This document shows, one piece after another, positions 1 through 7,647 of a stretch of DNA of 64,000 bases (position 1 is its first letter; each line of letters begins with the position of its first letter). The stretch spans positions 1-64,000 of the forward strand of contig CAVXCV010000013.1 in NCBI GenBank assembly GCA_963760405.1, in the 5' to 3' direction. The notes below the pieces were generated by a model. It saw only the letters and a list, made by a program, of their open reading frames with translations. It was not told the DNA's origin and ran no database searches. Both the position numbers and the translations under genes were made by a program. Source of the DNA: RYN-230 sp963760405 (GTDB taxonomy: Bacteria > Actinomycetota > Actinomycetes > Streptosporangiales > Streptosporangiaceae).

Positions 1-333
1 GTGGTGGCAGAGCCTAGCGATCTTTTGATTCCCTATGTGGGGGCCACTGGCCTGAGTACGCTGTCCACTCAGCGGGCCGCAGTTGATCGCAACATAATAC
101 TATGCCGACTACGCGACCAGGGGATTTCGGAGACGCTCGTTAACTACCTGAATTCAGATCGCGGCCAGTCAGTACGCCGGATTCTAGTACATGGTCAACC
201 TCCCAGCTTGACTCTTAAAATCGCCCGCCAGTTTCCTATCCCAATGGACATCACCCTCGGGGAGGCGGCCACGTCGGACGATGTTGGATTTCTTCCTCTC
301 TCAGCACGGCTGGATGATCTGCTATGGCGCTGA
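1..333 (+). CDS. Unknown small protein, possibly 5'-truncated by the window edge
   Basis: The frame is open from base 1 (GTG GTG) to a TGA at 331-333, giving 110 residues if it starts here; the true start may lie outside the window. No family is recognised. The protein has no obvious signal peptide or membrane segment and looks soluble, with an alternating hydrophobic/charged pattern ending in LPLSARLDDLLWR. The stop overlaps the ATG of the next gene by 10 bases, so the two are probably translationally coupled partners. Base composition is clearly lower in GC than the rest of the window, pointing to recent acquisition. The frame and coupling are seen; any role is unknown. Confidence 0.55.
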   Translation: MVAEPSDLLIPYVGATGLSTLSTQRAAVDRNIILCRLRDQGISETLVNYLNSDRGQSVRRILVHGQPPSLTLKIARQFPIPMDITLGEAATSDDVGFLPLSARLDDLLWR

Positions 334-1253
334 GTTGCGACCTGTCCCCGCTCGCATACCAGGCATTGTATGAGGCGATTGCTGCGCAGTCAGATCTGCG
401 GTCGGCGGCCGTTGCACGCATCAAACAGACCGGCGGAGACCAGGAAACACTACATGCCCTCAGCAGTGCTTACAATTCGCTATGGGAACTTCAGCTAAAG
501 CAAGCCGCTGGTAACCCAACTAAGTTGTGGCCAATGGACGAGAGGCATGCGCGACTCGCTACCTGGCTGCTTGCGTTTTTGCGCCGTCGGCTGAAGCGCC
601 CCAGCGAGGAATTCTCCGCACATCTGCGCAAGATCGTAGCCGATGAAATGCACGCCCGCTTCGGTTTGGTTACGCCGTCAGATGCATTTCAACCGACTGT
701 AATCGCATGGACGCTAGGTCAAGTTCGTGGCCGCCTAGACGTATCGCTTCCAGCTATCCCCGCAACTGCCATATCCGATCCAGACGTTGCTCTCGCCTAC
801 ACCGGCCTTATAGTTCATCTCCTCGATCTGCAAGGCGTCGATCAACCGTGGCCTGAAGTCGCTGGCTCCGCTAGCCTGTGGCGCAGCGCGGGAATCATAG
901 ACGGTCTTAAAACACAGCCAGGCTATCAACTGGCGCCTGCTATCAAGGAGGCAATGCAACAGGCCAGGGATGTCATCCCGCCCCTAGTCGCGAGTGTACT
1001 GTCGGCTCACTGGACGGAGTTTCAGGTTATGCGTAACGGGCTTACGCACGTTTGGGGAACATCGAAGCAATACACGTTCCGCGAGCTAGCAACACGCGTA
1101 GGCCAGTGGCGCGATATTGAGCTATCGATTCGAGGCATTACCTATTTCGTTTTCAGCGAGGTATCACTGAGTGTCCTTGAGGATCCCGAGTTTGACGCCA
1201 ATCAACTTCTTGACGACATCTTTCGAGAACTCAGTAGCTATATGGATGGCTAA
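324..1253 (+). CDS. Unknown protein with a HEPN-like RNxxxH motif
   Basis: This 309-residue, mostly helical protein starts at an ATG inside the end of the preceding gene. Near the C-terminus, residues 237-242 read RNGLTH, which fits the R-x4-H signature (R followed by a polar residue) of HEPN domains. These are all-helical domains that often act as metal-independent RNases in toxin, abortive-infection and CRISPR proteins. The helical segments around it (about 215-300) are compatible with such a fold. A decayed Mrr-type restriction gene lies just downstream, so the setting resembles a defence island. Codon use is AT-richer than in the core genes. The motif is short and could be coincidental; the rest of the protein matches nothing I recognise. 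Confidence 0.6.
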   Translation: MALSCDLSPLAYQALYEAIAAQSDLRSAAVARIKQTGGDQETLHALSSAYNSLWELQLKQAAGNPTKLWPMDERHARLATWLLAFLRRRLKRPSEEFSAHLRKIVADEMHARFGLVTPSDAFQPTVIAWTLGQVRGRLDVSLPAIPATAISDPDVALAYTGLIVHLLDLQGVDQPWPEVAGSASLWRSAGIIDGLKTQPGYQLAPAIKEAMQQARDVIPPLVASVLSAHWTEFQVMRNGLTHVWGTSKQYTFRELATRVGQWRDIELSIRGITYFVFSEVSLSVLEDPEFDANQLLDDIFRELSSYMDG

Positions 1254-1324
1254 CATAGCAACAGCCCAGGGCTATAACTTGCGCCGACTGCCAGGGGCAC
1301 GACCAGCGAGCAAGGAGCTGGAGC

Positions 1325-2212
1325 ATGGCTGAGATCACAAGACGCCGCCAGGGAGAACTCTTGCAGGCGGCTCTTCGACGTTGGAGGATCAGCCGGAGGG
1401 TCTTCCGGCAGGGAGGTATTTCGTAGGGTGGAGCAGTCCGTGGGGTCGACGGATTTCGAGAAGTCGGAGTATCCGAAGCAAGCCAGGCGTTCGCCGTTTG
1501 AGAAGATCGTGCGGTTCAGCACCATCGGGGCGGTCAAGGGCGGATGGCTGGTCAAGAACAAGGGACAGTGGATCCTGACCGACGAGGGCCGAACGCCTTG
1601 GCAACGTTCCCGGACCCCGAGGATCTTTTTCGGGAGTCAGACCGGCTTTATCGGATCTGGAGTAAAGGCCAACCCGACATCGACGACACGGTCGTCGAGG
1701 AGGGCGGAAGAGGCGAGTCTCGTGGCGACTATCACGCTGGAAGAGGCCGAGGAGACGGCCGGAAAGCCATCCACGACTACTTGTCGGCTATGCCTCCATA
1801 CGATTTTCAGAATCTCGTCGCCGCTCTACTGCGGGCCATGGACTACCACGTCACCTGGGTAGCGCCGCCCGGACCGGATAAAGGCGTCGATATTGTGGCC
1901 TATAACGATCCGCTCGGTGCGACTGGCCCCCGGATCAAGGTGCAGGTCAAGCGACGGGCTGACAATATCGCCGTGCAGGAGGTCCGTTCGTTCATGGCGG
2001 TGCTCAGTACCAACGACGTTGGCATCTTCGTCACGACGGGCGGGTTCACTAGTGAGGCTCAGTCAGAAGCACGCCAGCAGGAGAGCCGTCGAGTGTCGCT
2101 GCTGACGATGGACGATTTGATAGACCTTTGGGTCGAGCATTACGAACGACTGCCGGAGTCCGACAAGCAATTGCTTCCCCTGCGGCCGATCTACTATCTG
2201 GCGCCGTCGTAG
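1325..2212 (+). pseudogene. mrr: Mrr-type (type IV) restriction endonuclease, broken by many frameshifts
   Basis: The intact C-terminal part (from about 1770) carries the Mrr catalytic core of the PD-(D/E)xK fold: QNLVAALLRAMDYHV, then GPDKGVDIVAY (catalytic Asp) and IKVQVKRR (the QxK half), followed by VGIFVTTGGFTSEAQ. The N-terminal half can be read only by changing frame. MAEITRRRQGELLQA starts at ATG 1325. PEGLPA (near 1395), VEQSVGSTDFEKSEYP, PGVRR, then IVRFSTIGAVKGGWLVKN, FPDPEDLFRESDRLYRIW and ITLEEAEETA each lie in a different frame from the piece before. That needs roughly six or more small indels. Mrr enzymes cut foreign, usually modified, DNA. As written the gene cannot give a full-length protein. 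It may be a true pseudogene or partly sequencing error. Confidence 0.8.
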
Positions 2213-2245
2213 CCCATCGAGTTGCTTGGCCTGTTCAGCAAGCGC

Positions 2246-2567
2246 CTATCGGTTGGCTGTGCTGAACGATGCAGCTGCCAACGAACCGGGCGCTCGTACC
2301 TTCTCACCCATCGCCAGCACGGCGGTGACCAGATCCAGCAGTGGCCCGCGCAGGTCGTTCTCGGCCACCAGCACCTGCTTGCCGCTGTCCACGCTAACCT
2401 GGTAGAGGCGGCAGCCGGGAACCGGCCGGTACGGCGGCGGGACCGCCAGGGCACGCCGGGCCGAGGTCCTCCCACTCAGGCCCGTCGCCCCAGCCAGGAG
2501 TGCAGGTGTCCACCACCCGGCGCTGCATCGCGCCGTCCCGCTCGATCCGGGTCGCCACGACCCTCAT
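2246..2567 (-). pseudogene. Small protein of unknown function, one frameshift
   Basis: On the minus strand an ATG at 2567 opens MRVVATRIERDGAMQRRVV, and that frame runs to a stop near 2390. A shifted frame continues plausibly as YRPVPGCRLYQVSVDSGKQV, then ENDLRGPLLDLVTAVLAMG, to the stop at 2246-2248. Joined, the two pieces give a protein of about 105 residues with even hydrophobic/charged spacing, unlike the random shadow frames around it. The family is not recognised. It lies between the Mrr and IS110 remnants, so it may have been damaged with them. The coding assignment is inference from sequence texture. Confidence 0.4.
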
Positions 2568-2659
2568 CAGCCCATCCTGCTCCCCAGCCGGGCATCAAGC
2601 GGCGGACAACCCCGCTCCTTCCAGAATGACCGTGCGCAGCATCGAGTGCAGCAGCCACA

Positions 2660-3583
2660 CCGCATCCTGCGTGCTCGCCGGCGTACTGCGCACCGGCCGG
2701 GCCCGGCTGCGGCCGCTGATCCCCGGCAGGGCGGCCACCGTCACGCTGCACCAAGCCTGCCGCGCCCGCAAGGACCTGGTGCGCCACCGGGTCGCGGTGG
2801 GCAGCCAGCTGCGCGCCCACCTGCTGGCCGCGTTCCCCGCCGCGGCGGGCCTGTTCTGCAAGCTCCACCCGGCGATCAGCCTGGCGTTCGGGGCCCGCTC
2901 CGGCTGCCAGGTCCGGCGGCTGGCTGTAGGAAAAACGGCTGGCCGCCTGGCTGAAAGCCGCCAGCTACAGCGGCCGCATCAGCCCAGCCGACCTCTACCA
3001 GCGGCTGACGCCGGCGCCGCGGGGCGCCACCGGCGGCCAGGGAGCCGCCAGCGCCCAGGTGACCCGCGCCCTGGCCGCCGTGCTGGCCAGCCTGAACACC
3101 CAGATCAAAGCGCTGGAAGCCCAGATCGCCGCCCAGCTCGCCGAACACGCCGACGGGCACATCTTCACCTCGCTGCCCCGCCCGGGCACATCCCCGCCGC
3201 CCGCTGCTCACCGGGATCGGCGACTGCCGGGCCCGCTCGCCGAACCCCAGGCGCTGATGCTGGCCGGCGCCGCGCCGTCCACCCGCCAGTCCGGCAAGCA
3301 CAAGGCCGTCACCTTTCGCTGGGCCGTCAGCAAACAGCTACCCGATACCATCTGCGACTTCGCCGGCGGCTCCCGCCACACCAGCCCCTGGGCCGCCCAG
3401 ATCTACACCGACGCCATCGCCCGTGGCAAAGACCGCCCCCTGGCAGTACGGATCCTGGCCAGAGCGTGGCTGTATGTGATCTGGGAATGCTGGCACCACG
3501 GCGTCAGCTACCACCCGGCCCGCCACCGCGGCCTCCACCGCCTGCTTACCGCCAAGGACGCCGACGCGGACCAGGCCGCATGA
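2660..3583 (+). mobile_element. IS110-family transposase remnant
   Basis: The frame before about 2930 carries VLRTGRARLRPLIP, ACRARKDLVRHRVAV and SQLRAHLLAAFPAAAGLF. The frame after it carries KRLAAWLKAASYSGRISPA, then THR-rich ASLNTQIKALEAQIAAQL and STRQSGKHKAVTFRWA, ending in ARAWLYVIWECWHHGVSY. These are the late part of the N-terminal DEDD domain, the coiled linker and the C-terminal transposase_20 domain with its Ser of IS110 transposases. The early N-terminus with the first acidic residues is absent, and another break lies near 3190-3230 (the expected glycine/arginine-rich loop is scrambled). The sequence after the stop (CCGAGCTTGACACAGGGCTA) looks like the usual flank of these elements. 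It is non-functional. Confidence 0.8.
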
Positions 3584-3737
3584 CCGAGAACAACCTGAAT
3601 TTCAGGCGGATCAAACCCCGAGCTTGACACAGGGCTACTCATCCATCTACGTCCAAGCGCGTCCCGCCCACGGCCACGACCGTCGATGAGCAGCACGCAT
3701 AACCGGTCATGCACACCCTTACACCGCCGTTCTTAAT

Positions 3738-3772
3738 CCTGAAAAGCGGAAGGTCGGCGGTTCGATCCTGCC
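3738..3772 (+). repeat. 35-bp copy of the tRNA-Phe 3' half (candidate att site)
   Basis: Bases 3738-3772 match the tRNA-Phe gene at 10031-10104 from the 3' side of the anticodon stem through the anticodon loop and T arm: 34 of 35 identical, with a single C-to-T at 3769. Identity stops after the T stem, and there is no acceptor or D arm, so this is not a tRNA gene. Duplicated tRNA 3' ends are typical attachment sites of tyrosine-recombinase elements. The copy is in the opposite orientation to the tRNA-Phe gene in this window, so it cannot be the simple direct-repeat partner of that gene. No integrase gene is visible nearby. Confidence 0.75.
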
Positions 3773-3846
3773 TCCTCGACGACGGTCGGATAGCGGTCTG
3801 CGCCGTGCTTGGCGATGAGCTTCCGCACCAGTGTCATGTCCGCTGG

Positions 3847-4005
3847 TTATCGCTCAGCCTCCCGGGGAATCACAGTGCGGTGGCGCAGGCAGACCCAGAC
3901 GGACAGGTCACCGTTGGTGTACCGGAGGACGAACCAGCGGGTGCCGCAGACTTCACAGCGCGGCTGCTTGACCCCGGATCCCAGCCACAGATGCCAGCGC
4001 CTCAT
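3847..4005 (-). CDS. 52-residue zinc-ribbon-like protein
   Basis: An ATG at 4005, two bases after the stop of the preceding gene, opens a 52-codon frame ending with TAA at 3847-3849. It contains CEVCGTRWF and WVCLRHR, a CxxC plus CxxxH-type arrangement that could bind one zinc ion. It is the next-to-last member of the close-packed minus-strand operon led by ardC. A further 34-codon frame (ATG at 3837) runs on into the tRNA-Phe fragment, but its end is defined only by that repeat and I do not call it. Function is unknown; such tiny zinc ribbons are common in actinobacterial plasmids and ICEs. Confidence 0.6.
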   Translation of the reverse strand: MRRWHLWLGSGVKQPRCEVCGTRWFVLRYTNGDLSVWVCLRHRTVIPREAER

Positions 4006-4007
4006 CG

Positions 4008-4289
4008 TCACCCCGTCCCTACGCCCGGGATACCAGCGATGCCCAGGGCCTTATGGGCCCGGGACTGCCAGAGTTCTGCCTGCTCCAGCCGGGCGGCCAC
4101 CTTGACCTGCTTCCCCGCCAGGAACTTCACCAGCTCGGGCCCGTCCGCCAGCCGAAGCCCGGCCGGCTCGCCGGGGAAACCCCTGTGCTCCAGCAGGTAG
4201 GCAGTGCTGGCGGGGGTGTTGCCCAGGCTGACCAGGTACTTCCGCAGCTTGGCCGTGGCGGTCGCGGCGCTGTGCTCGGCCTCGTTCAC
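4008..4289 (-). CDS. Unknown protein of the ArdC-led operon (93 aa)
   Basis: The gene starts at ATG 4289, overlapping the stop of the upstream gene by four bases. The protein is charged and helical (MNEAEHSAATATAKLRKYL at the N-terminus, LAGKQVKVAARLEQAELW later), with no membrane segment or known motif. Coupling to its neighbours says it belongs to the same transcript as the ArdC antirestriction gene. I do not recognise the family. Confidence 0.65.
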   Translation of the reverse strand: MNEAEHSAATATAKLRKYLVSLGNTPASTAYLLEHRGFPGEPAGLRLADGPELVKFLAGKQVKVAARLEQAELWQSRAHKALGIAGIPGVGTG

Positions 4290-4870
4290 GGTGTCCCCCC
4301 GGCCAGCTTCGCGGTTGTGATGTCGTGCGCCTCGCCGTGGTAGCCCTCGGTGTCAGCCGCGGCCTGGCCGCCGTCTTGGTCCTGGCTGTCGCCGGCCTGC
4401 TGGGGCAGCACGATCCGGGTCAGCTCTTGCGCTATCTGCTCCCGCGACAGGTTGCCTGCGAACGCCCCCAGCTCTGCCAGCTTCTCAGCCAGGGCATCCC
4501 GCAGCTCCCGTACATCGGGCATCATGCGGGGCTCGTAGTGGCCGTTGTAGAACTCGGGGTTCCAGTCCTTGGCCTCGTGATCCCACGCGGGGCCGCCCGG
4601 CCGGTAGATGGCGAACCTGCCCAGCTGGTACTGCGCGTAGTGCGACTGCTGGTGGTGGTACATCTCCGGGGGCACCGTGCGGAGCCACCGGCTGATGATT
4701 TCCCAGCCGATCCTCATAGCCAGGTCGCCCGGCTGGCTGTTCCGGAAGCCATCGGCAGGGTTGGCCTGAGCCAGGTGCCAGAGCATCGCCAGGTATTTGT
4801 CCGTGTACGCAGGCAGCTGGCCGGGGTCGAATTCAATCGTGATGCTGGTCTTACCGTGTGCCGTGCTCAT
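4286..4870 (-). CDS. Unknown protein of the ArdC-led operon (194 aa)
   Basis: The protein is acidic and soluble. It begins MSTAHGKTSITIEFDPGQL, has a central aromatic-rich part (MYHHQQSHYAQYQLGRFAIY) and a helical stretch VRELRDALAEKLAELGAFAG, then ends in a low-complexity Gln/Asp tail. The ATG overlaps the preceding stop by four bases. No catalytic motif is evident. It is part of a run of seven minus-strand genes without gaps, typical of plasmid or ICE cargo modules in Actinobacteria. Function is unknown. Confidence 0.7.
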   Translation of the reverse strand: MSTAHGKTSITIEFDPGQLPAYTDKYLAMLWHLAQANPADGFRNSQPGDLAMRIGWEIISRWLRTVPPEMYHHQQSHYAQYQLGRFAIYRPGGPAWDHEAKDWNPEFYNGHYEPRMMPDVRELRDALAEKLAELGAFAGNLSREQIAQELTRIVLPQQAGDSQDQDGGQAAADTEGYHGEAHDITTAKLAGGTP

Positions 4871-5184
4871 GATCCGGCCTCCATCTCCATTTCTGGCTGC
4901 TCCCGGGCAGCGCGTTCACGTTCTGATTGCCGGGTCACCCATGTGTGCCCGGACAGCATTTCGGCGGTAGCCTCACGCCGGGTCGGGAACCATCCGGTCC
5001 AGGCGTCGGCGTCGGTGCGCAGCGCATTCCAGGTCGCGGGCAGCTCGGGACGGCCGTAGCGGGAAACCATCCCCGCCAGCTCCCAGCGCCCGCCCTTGTG
5101 CTCCTGGGTCAGCACGTCGTAATCCCGGAACCCCGGCTGCTGGGGCTCCTCGGGCTCGCGGCGGCGGTAACGGACCCGGGTCAC
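4867..5184 (-). CDS. Unknown protein of the ArdC-led operon (105 aa)
   Basis: This is a small soluble protein with an Arg-rich start (MTRVRYRRREPEEPQQPGF), a middle part with several Trp (RWELAGMVSRYG, DADAWTGWFPTRREA) and an acidic Glu/Met-rich tail. Start and stop each overlap a neighbour by four bases (ATGA), a strong sign of coupled translation. No family is recognised. Confidence 0.7.
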   Translation of the reverse strand: MTRVRYRRREPEEPQQPGFRDYDVLTQEHKGGRWELAGMVSRYGRPELPATWNALRTDADAWTGWFPTRREATAEMLSGHTWVTRQSERERAAREQPEMEMEAGS

Positions 5185-5552
5185 TGCCCGGCCTCCAGCT
5201 CCAGGTACCGGGCGACGATGCCCTCATGCCGGATGGCCTCTGACTCGATGTCGGCCAGCTGCCTGACCGTGACGCCACCGAAGGACGCCGGATCCTCACG
5301 CATCAGAGGCAGAAGATCCCTGGCCAGCCGGGCCTGCTCCTGGTGCTCGTGCACCGCGTAGTCACGGCAGGGCAGGCAGGTCACGCTGGCCGGATTCTGG
5401 GACGTCATGGCGAACGGCCGTCGCTTGTCACAGCCAGTCCGGACCGTCTTGGGCAGGCCGGACGCCAGCCCAGTGGCCCCGGTCAGCAGGTCGCGCATGG
5501 CAGCGTGGCCCATCAGCTGGTCATGCTCTACATGGATGTGCGGGTCCTTCAC
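5181..5552 (-). CDS. Unknown protein with cysteine pairs, ArdC-led operon (123 aa)
   Basis: The frame is open further upstream, but the GTG at 5552 overlaps the previous stop (GTGA) exactly as the other operon members do, so I use it; the protein then begins MKDPHIHVEHDQLMG. It holds CDKRRPF and CLPCRDYAVHEH, a Cys/His set that may bind a metal. The C-terminal half is helical (ARLARDLLPLMRED, VRQLADIESEAIRH). Function is unknown. Confidence 0.7.
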   Translation of the reverse strand: MKDPHIHVEHDQLMGHAAMRDLLTGATGLASGLPKTVRTGCDKRRPFAMTSQNPASVTCLPCRDYAVHEHQEQARLARDLLPLMREDPASFGGVTVRQLADIESEAIRHEGIVARYLELEAGQ

Positions 5553-6031
5553 TGCCCGGCCTCCCGCTCCTCCACGGCGGCCCGCTCGATCGCCGCGCAA
5601 TACTCGGCGTCGTCCATGCCGAACTTGCCTTCGCACTGCGTCCAGAGCCGGTGCTGGCCATCCGCCCAGTCCCGGTAGTCCTGCCGGGCCTGGTCCTCGG
5701 TGATGGCCCTCGCCTCGGCCACCTGCTGCCAGCTCGCCCCAGCCTTGACCGCCCCGTCCACGTCGGCCGGATGCCGGTAATACCGGGCCAGCACTTCGCC
5801 GGTCGCCAGGATCTCCAGGTGCTCGGCAGCGGTCAGCGGCTCAGTGTTGCCAGCCCCGTGCTTGTGTGGGTCGTACTCCCCGCGGGCCTTCAAGATCGCG
5901 TAGGACCGGGCCAGCAGGTCACGCTGACGCAGCTCCTCGTGCCGTTCGCGGGCATCGGACGTGCCCTGGTACCGGCTGGATGCCTCGTAGTAGGTGATGG
6001 CCGGGGACTGCTGTTCCTGTGCCGGTTCCAT
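5549..6031 (-). CDS. Unknown acidic protein, ArdC-led operon (160 aa)
   Basis: The gene begins one base after the ardC stop and is the second gene of the operon. The protein is strongly charged and helical, with MEPAQEQQSPAITYYEASS at the start and the middle part LTAAEHLEILATGEVLARYY. The following segment, AGASWQQVAEARAITEDQAR, has helix-turn-helix-like spacing. The last third (GKFGMDDAEYCAAIERAA) is again helical. No certain domain assignment is possible. A DNA-binding or plasmid-maintenance role would suit the context but is a guess. Confidence 0.7.
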   Translation of the reverse strand: MEPAQEQQSPAITYYEASSRYQGTSDARERHEELRQRDLLARSYAILKARGEYDPHKHGAGNTEPLTAAEHLEILATGEVLARYYRHPADVDGAVKAGASWQQVAEARAITEDQARQDYRDWADGQHRLWTQCEGKFGMDDAEYCAAIERAAVEEREAGQ

Positions 6032-6032
6032 G

Positions 6033-7007
6033 TCAGACCGCCTCCAGCTCCGGCTCGGCGGGCTGCGCCCCGGCCTGGGCTGTGGCCTGGCGCTCGGGTT
6101 CGGTGATCAGCTCAGCGGCCCGGCCTGCCTGGTTCGCGGCCTGGACGACGAGCTTGGGGTCGCCCTTGATCGTGGTAATCCAGCTGTTCAGGTAGGCCGC
6201 GCTGTTGTCCGTCACCTCGGCCGTGTCGATACCGGTATCGGCGCACAGAAACGCTGCGCCCATCTCGGCGCACAGCTCCTCGATCCCGCGCTCGTGCCCC
6301 TTGTAGACACCGGGCGTGGCTACCGCGGCCCGGTTCAGCCGACCGGCGTGGCCGGTGGAGTGAACCGCCTCGTGGAACCGGGTGGCGTAGTACCCGGCGG
6401 CCGAGCGGTGCTCGCCGACCGGCGGGACATGCACGGTGTCCTGGGCCGGGATGTAGTGCGCCTGGCCGTGGACGTCATGGCGGATCTTCGGGCCGCCAGC
6501 CTGGCCGTGGTAGGCATCCAGCACCGCCTGCGGCCCGGGAACCCGCTCATGCTGGTACTGGCGGGCCGGAGCGGTGAACTTCTCCGGCAGTCCCTCGGTC
6601 TGCTCCGCGTTGAACACGCGGAAAGCCGAGGCGACAAAGCTCAGCGGAAGCTCCAGCTCCCCCGTCCGCTCGTTCCTGACCGGCTCCGCGTCCTTCTTGA
6701 CGTACTCCTTCCAGAGCATGACCGTGGTCGCGCCGCGCCCATTGGCCTGGTTCTCGCCCTTGCGGACGTGCCCGCCAAGCTCGTTGATCTGGTGCACGGT
6801 CCCCCACCACGGCGACAGGTAGCCGCGCTCCTGTGCCGTCATGGACAGCAGGAGCGGATTCACGCCCTTGTACGGCTTGCCAGTGCTCATCGACCGCGGA
6901 CGGCCACCCGCTACCCACGGCTTCCGCCACGGCGCGGTCCCACGTTCCAGCGCGGCCACCATACGGTCCGTGACCTGCTGATAAATCTCGGCTGATCGTG
7001 TTGTCAC
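6033..7007 (-). CDS. ardC: ArdC-type antirestriction protein with zincin-like metallopeptidase domain
   Basis: The protein has 324 residues. Residues 1 to about 130 form the ArdC N-terminal single-strand-DNA-binding domain: IYQQVTDRMVAALERGTAPW, then NPLLLSMTAQERGY and VRKGENQANG. The C-terminal part is a zincin: FHEAVHSTGH gives HEAVH at 212-216, a further His at 220, and EELCAEMG at 243-250 supplies the acidic ligand. ArdC proteins protect incoming plasmid single-stranded DNA from host restriction during conjugation. The gene heads a minus-strand operon of six or seven overlapping small genes, so it marks this stretch as part of a conjugative or integrative element. Two inverted repeats sit just upstream. 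The start at ATG 7007 keeps the full N-terminal domain. Confidence 0.9.
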   Translation of the reverse strand: MTTRSAEIYQQVTDRMVAALERGTAPWRKPWVAGGRPRSMSTGKPYKGVNPLLLSMTAQERGYLSPWWGTVHQINELGGHVRKGENQANGRGATTVMLWKEYVKKDAEPVRNERTGELELPLSFVASAFRVFNAEQTEGLPEKFTAPARQYQHERVPGPQAVLDAYHGQAGGPKIRHDVHGQAHYIPAQDTVHVPPVGEHRSAAGYYATRFHEAVHSTGHAGRLNRAAVATPGVYKGHERGIEELCAEMGAAFLCADTGIDTAEVTDNSAAYLNSWITTIKGDPKLVVQAANQAGRAAELITEPERQATAQAGAQPAEPELEAV

Positions 7008-7023
7008 GCTCCGGCTCCCAGGT

Positions 7024-7047
7024 GTCTTGGTGTCTGGCTACCAAGAC
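7024..7047. promoter_or_regulatory. Inverted repeat close to the ardC start
   Basis: GTCTTGGT at 7024-7031 and ACCAAGAC at 7040-7047 form perfect 8-bp arms around an 8-base spacer. The repeat ends 17 bases before the ardC start codon. That position suits a repressor operator over the promoter or the ribosome-binding site; a hairpin in the leader RNA is the alternative. Confidence 0.55.
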
Positions 7048-7084
7048 CACTGTACGGAGTACCTCTGACATCGATAAGTGTAGC

Positions 7085-7104
7085 CCGTACACGGTCTTGT
7101 ACGG
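7085..7104. promoter_or_regulatory. 20-bp palindrome CCGTACA-n6-TGTACGG upstream of ardC
   Basis: Perfect 7-bp arms (7085-7091 and 7098-7104) flank a 6-base spacer. A third TGTACGG half-site stands alone at 7051-7057. Three identical half-sites within 55 bases suggest a dimeric regulator binding upstream of the ardC operon. The regulator gene is not identified in the window. Confidence 0.55.
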
Positions 7105-7647
7105 CAGGCACCACAGAGGAACCAGGCAGGACGGTCGGTACCGGCGCGGGAGCCACCGAATCCTTGAGAACTCAAGAGCGCGTGTGATCAACGGATTCTG
7201 GCCTGTGCCGTGTATTGCGCCCCGCACGGGCCAGTGCCCAGCTGATGAACCAAATGGAGACAAACGATGTTCGGTTACGCCCCAGAGTCAGTCATCCAGG
7301 ATGCCGATAATCCGCACTTGGCCATGTGATCCGTAGATCAGCGCGGGGCGTTCAGCTAGAGCTGCGGGGAGCCGGGCGGAGCGAGCCCTGGCCGTCGCTG
7401 GGTTGCGGGGCAGGGTCCTGCTGCCTGTCCGGCGCGGTGACCCCACCACCTGGGCTGCTCCCAGTCTGCAGGGCTGGAGGTGCGGGGGCATCTGGCTGCA
7501 CCTCAGGGCTTTGGCTGCCGGTGTCTGGTTTCGCGCCGGGGCGAGTTGGGTGGCGGGGTGCCTTGCGGTGGGTGAAGAATCGGGTGCGCAGGGTCCGGGG
7601 GTTCGCTGGCCGGGGTAGCTGGCTGGAGCGCGGGGCGGTGGGGGTGT
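7105..7647. other. No gene recognised
   Basis: This 540-base stretch lies between the ardC promoter region and the CHAT-WD40 gene. The first part has lower GC; the second is GC-rich and open in several frames on both strands, but none gives a protein-like sequence. A degraded 5' part of the CHAT gene or a lost gene is possible. Confidence 0.5.

Noticed and set aside
3733..3837. 34-codon frame after the zinc-ribbon gene
   Set aside because: It reads into the tRNA-Phe fragment, which sets its end by chance; too short to support.
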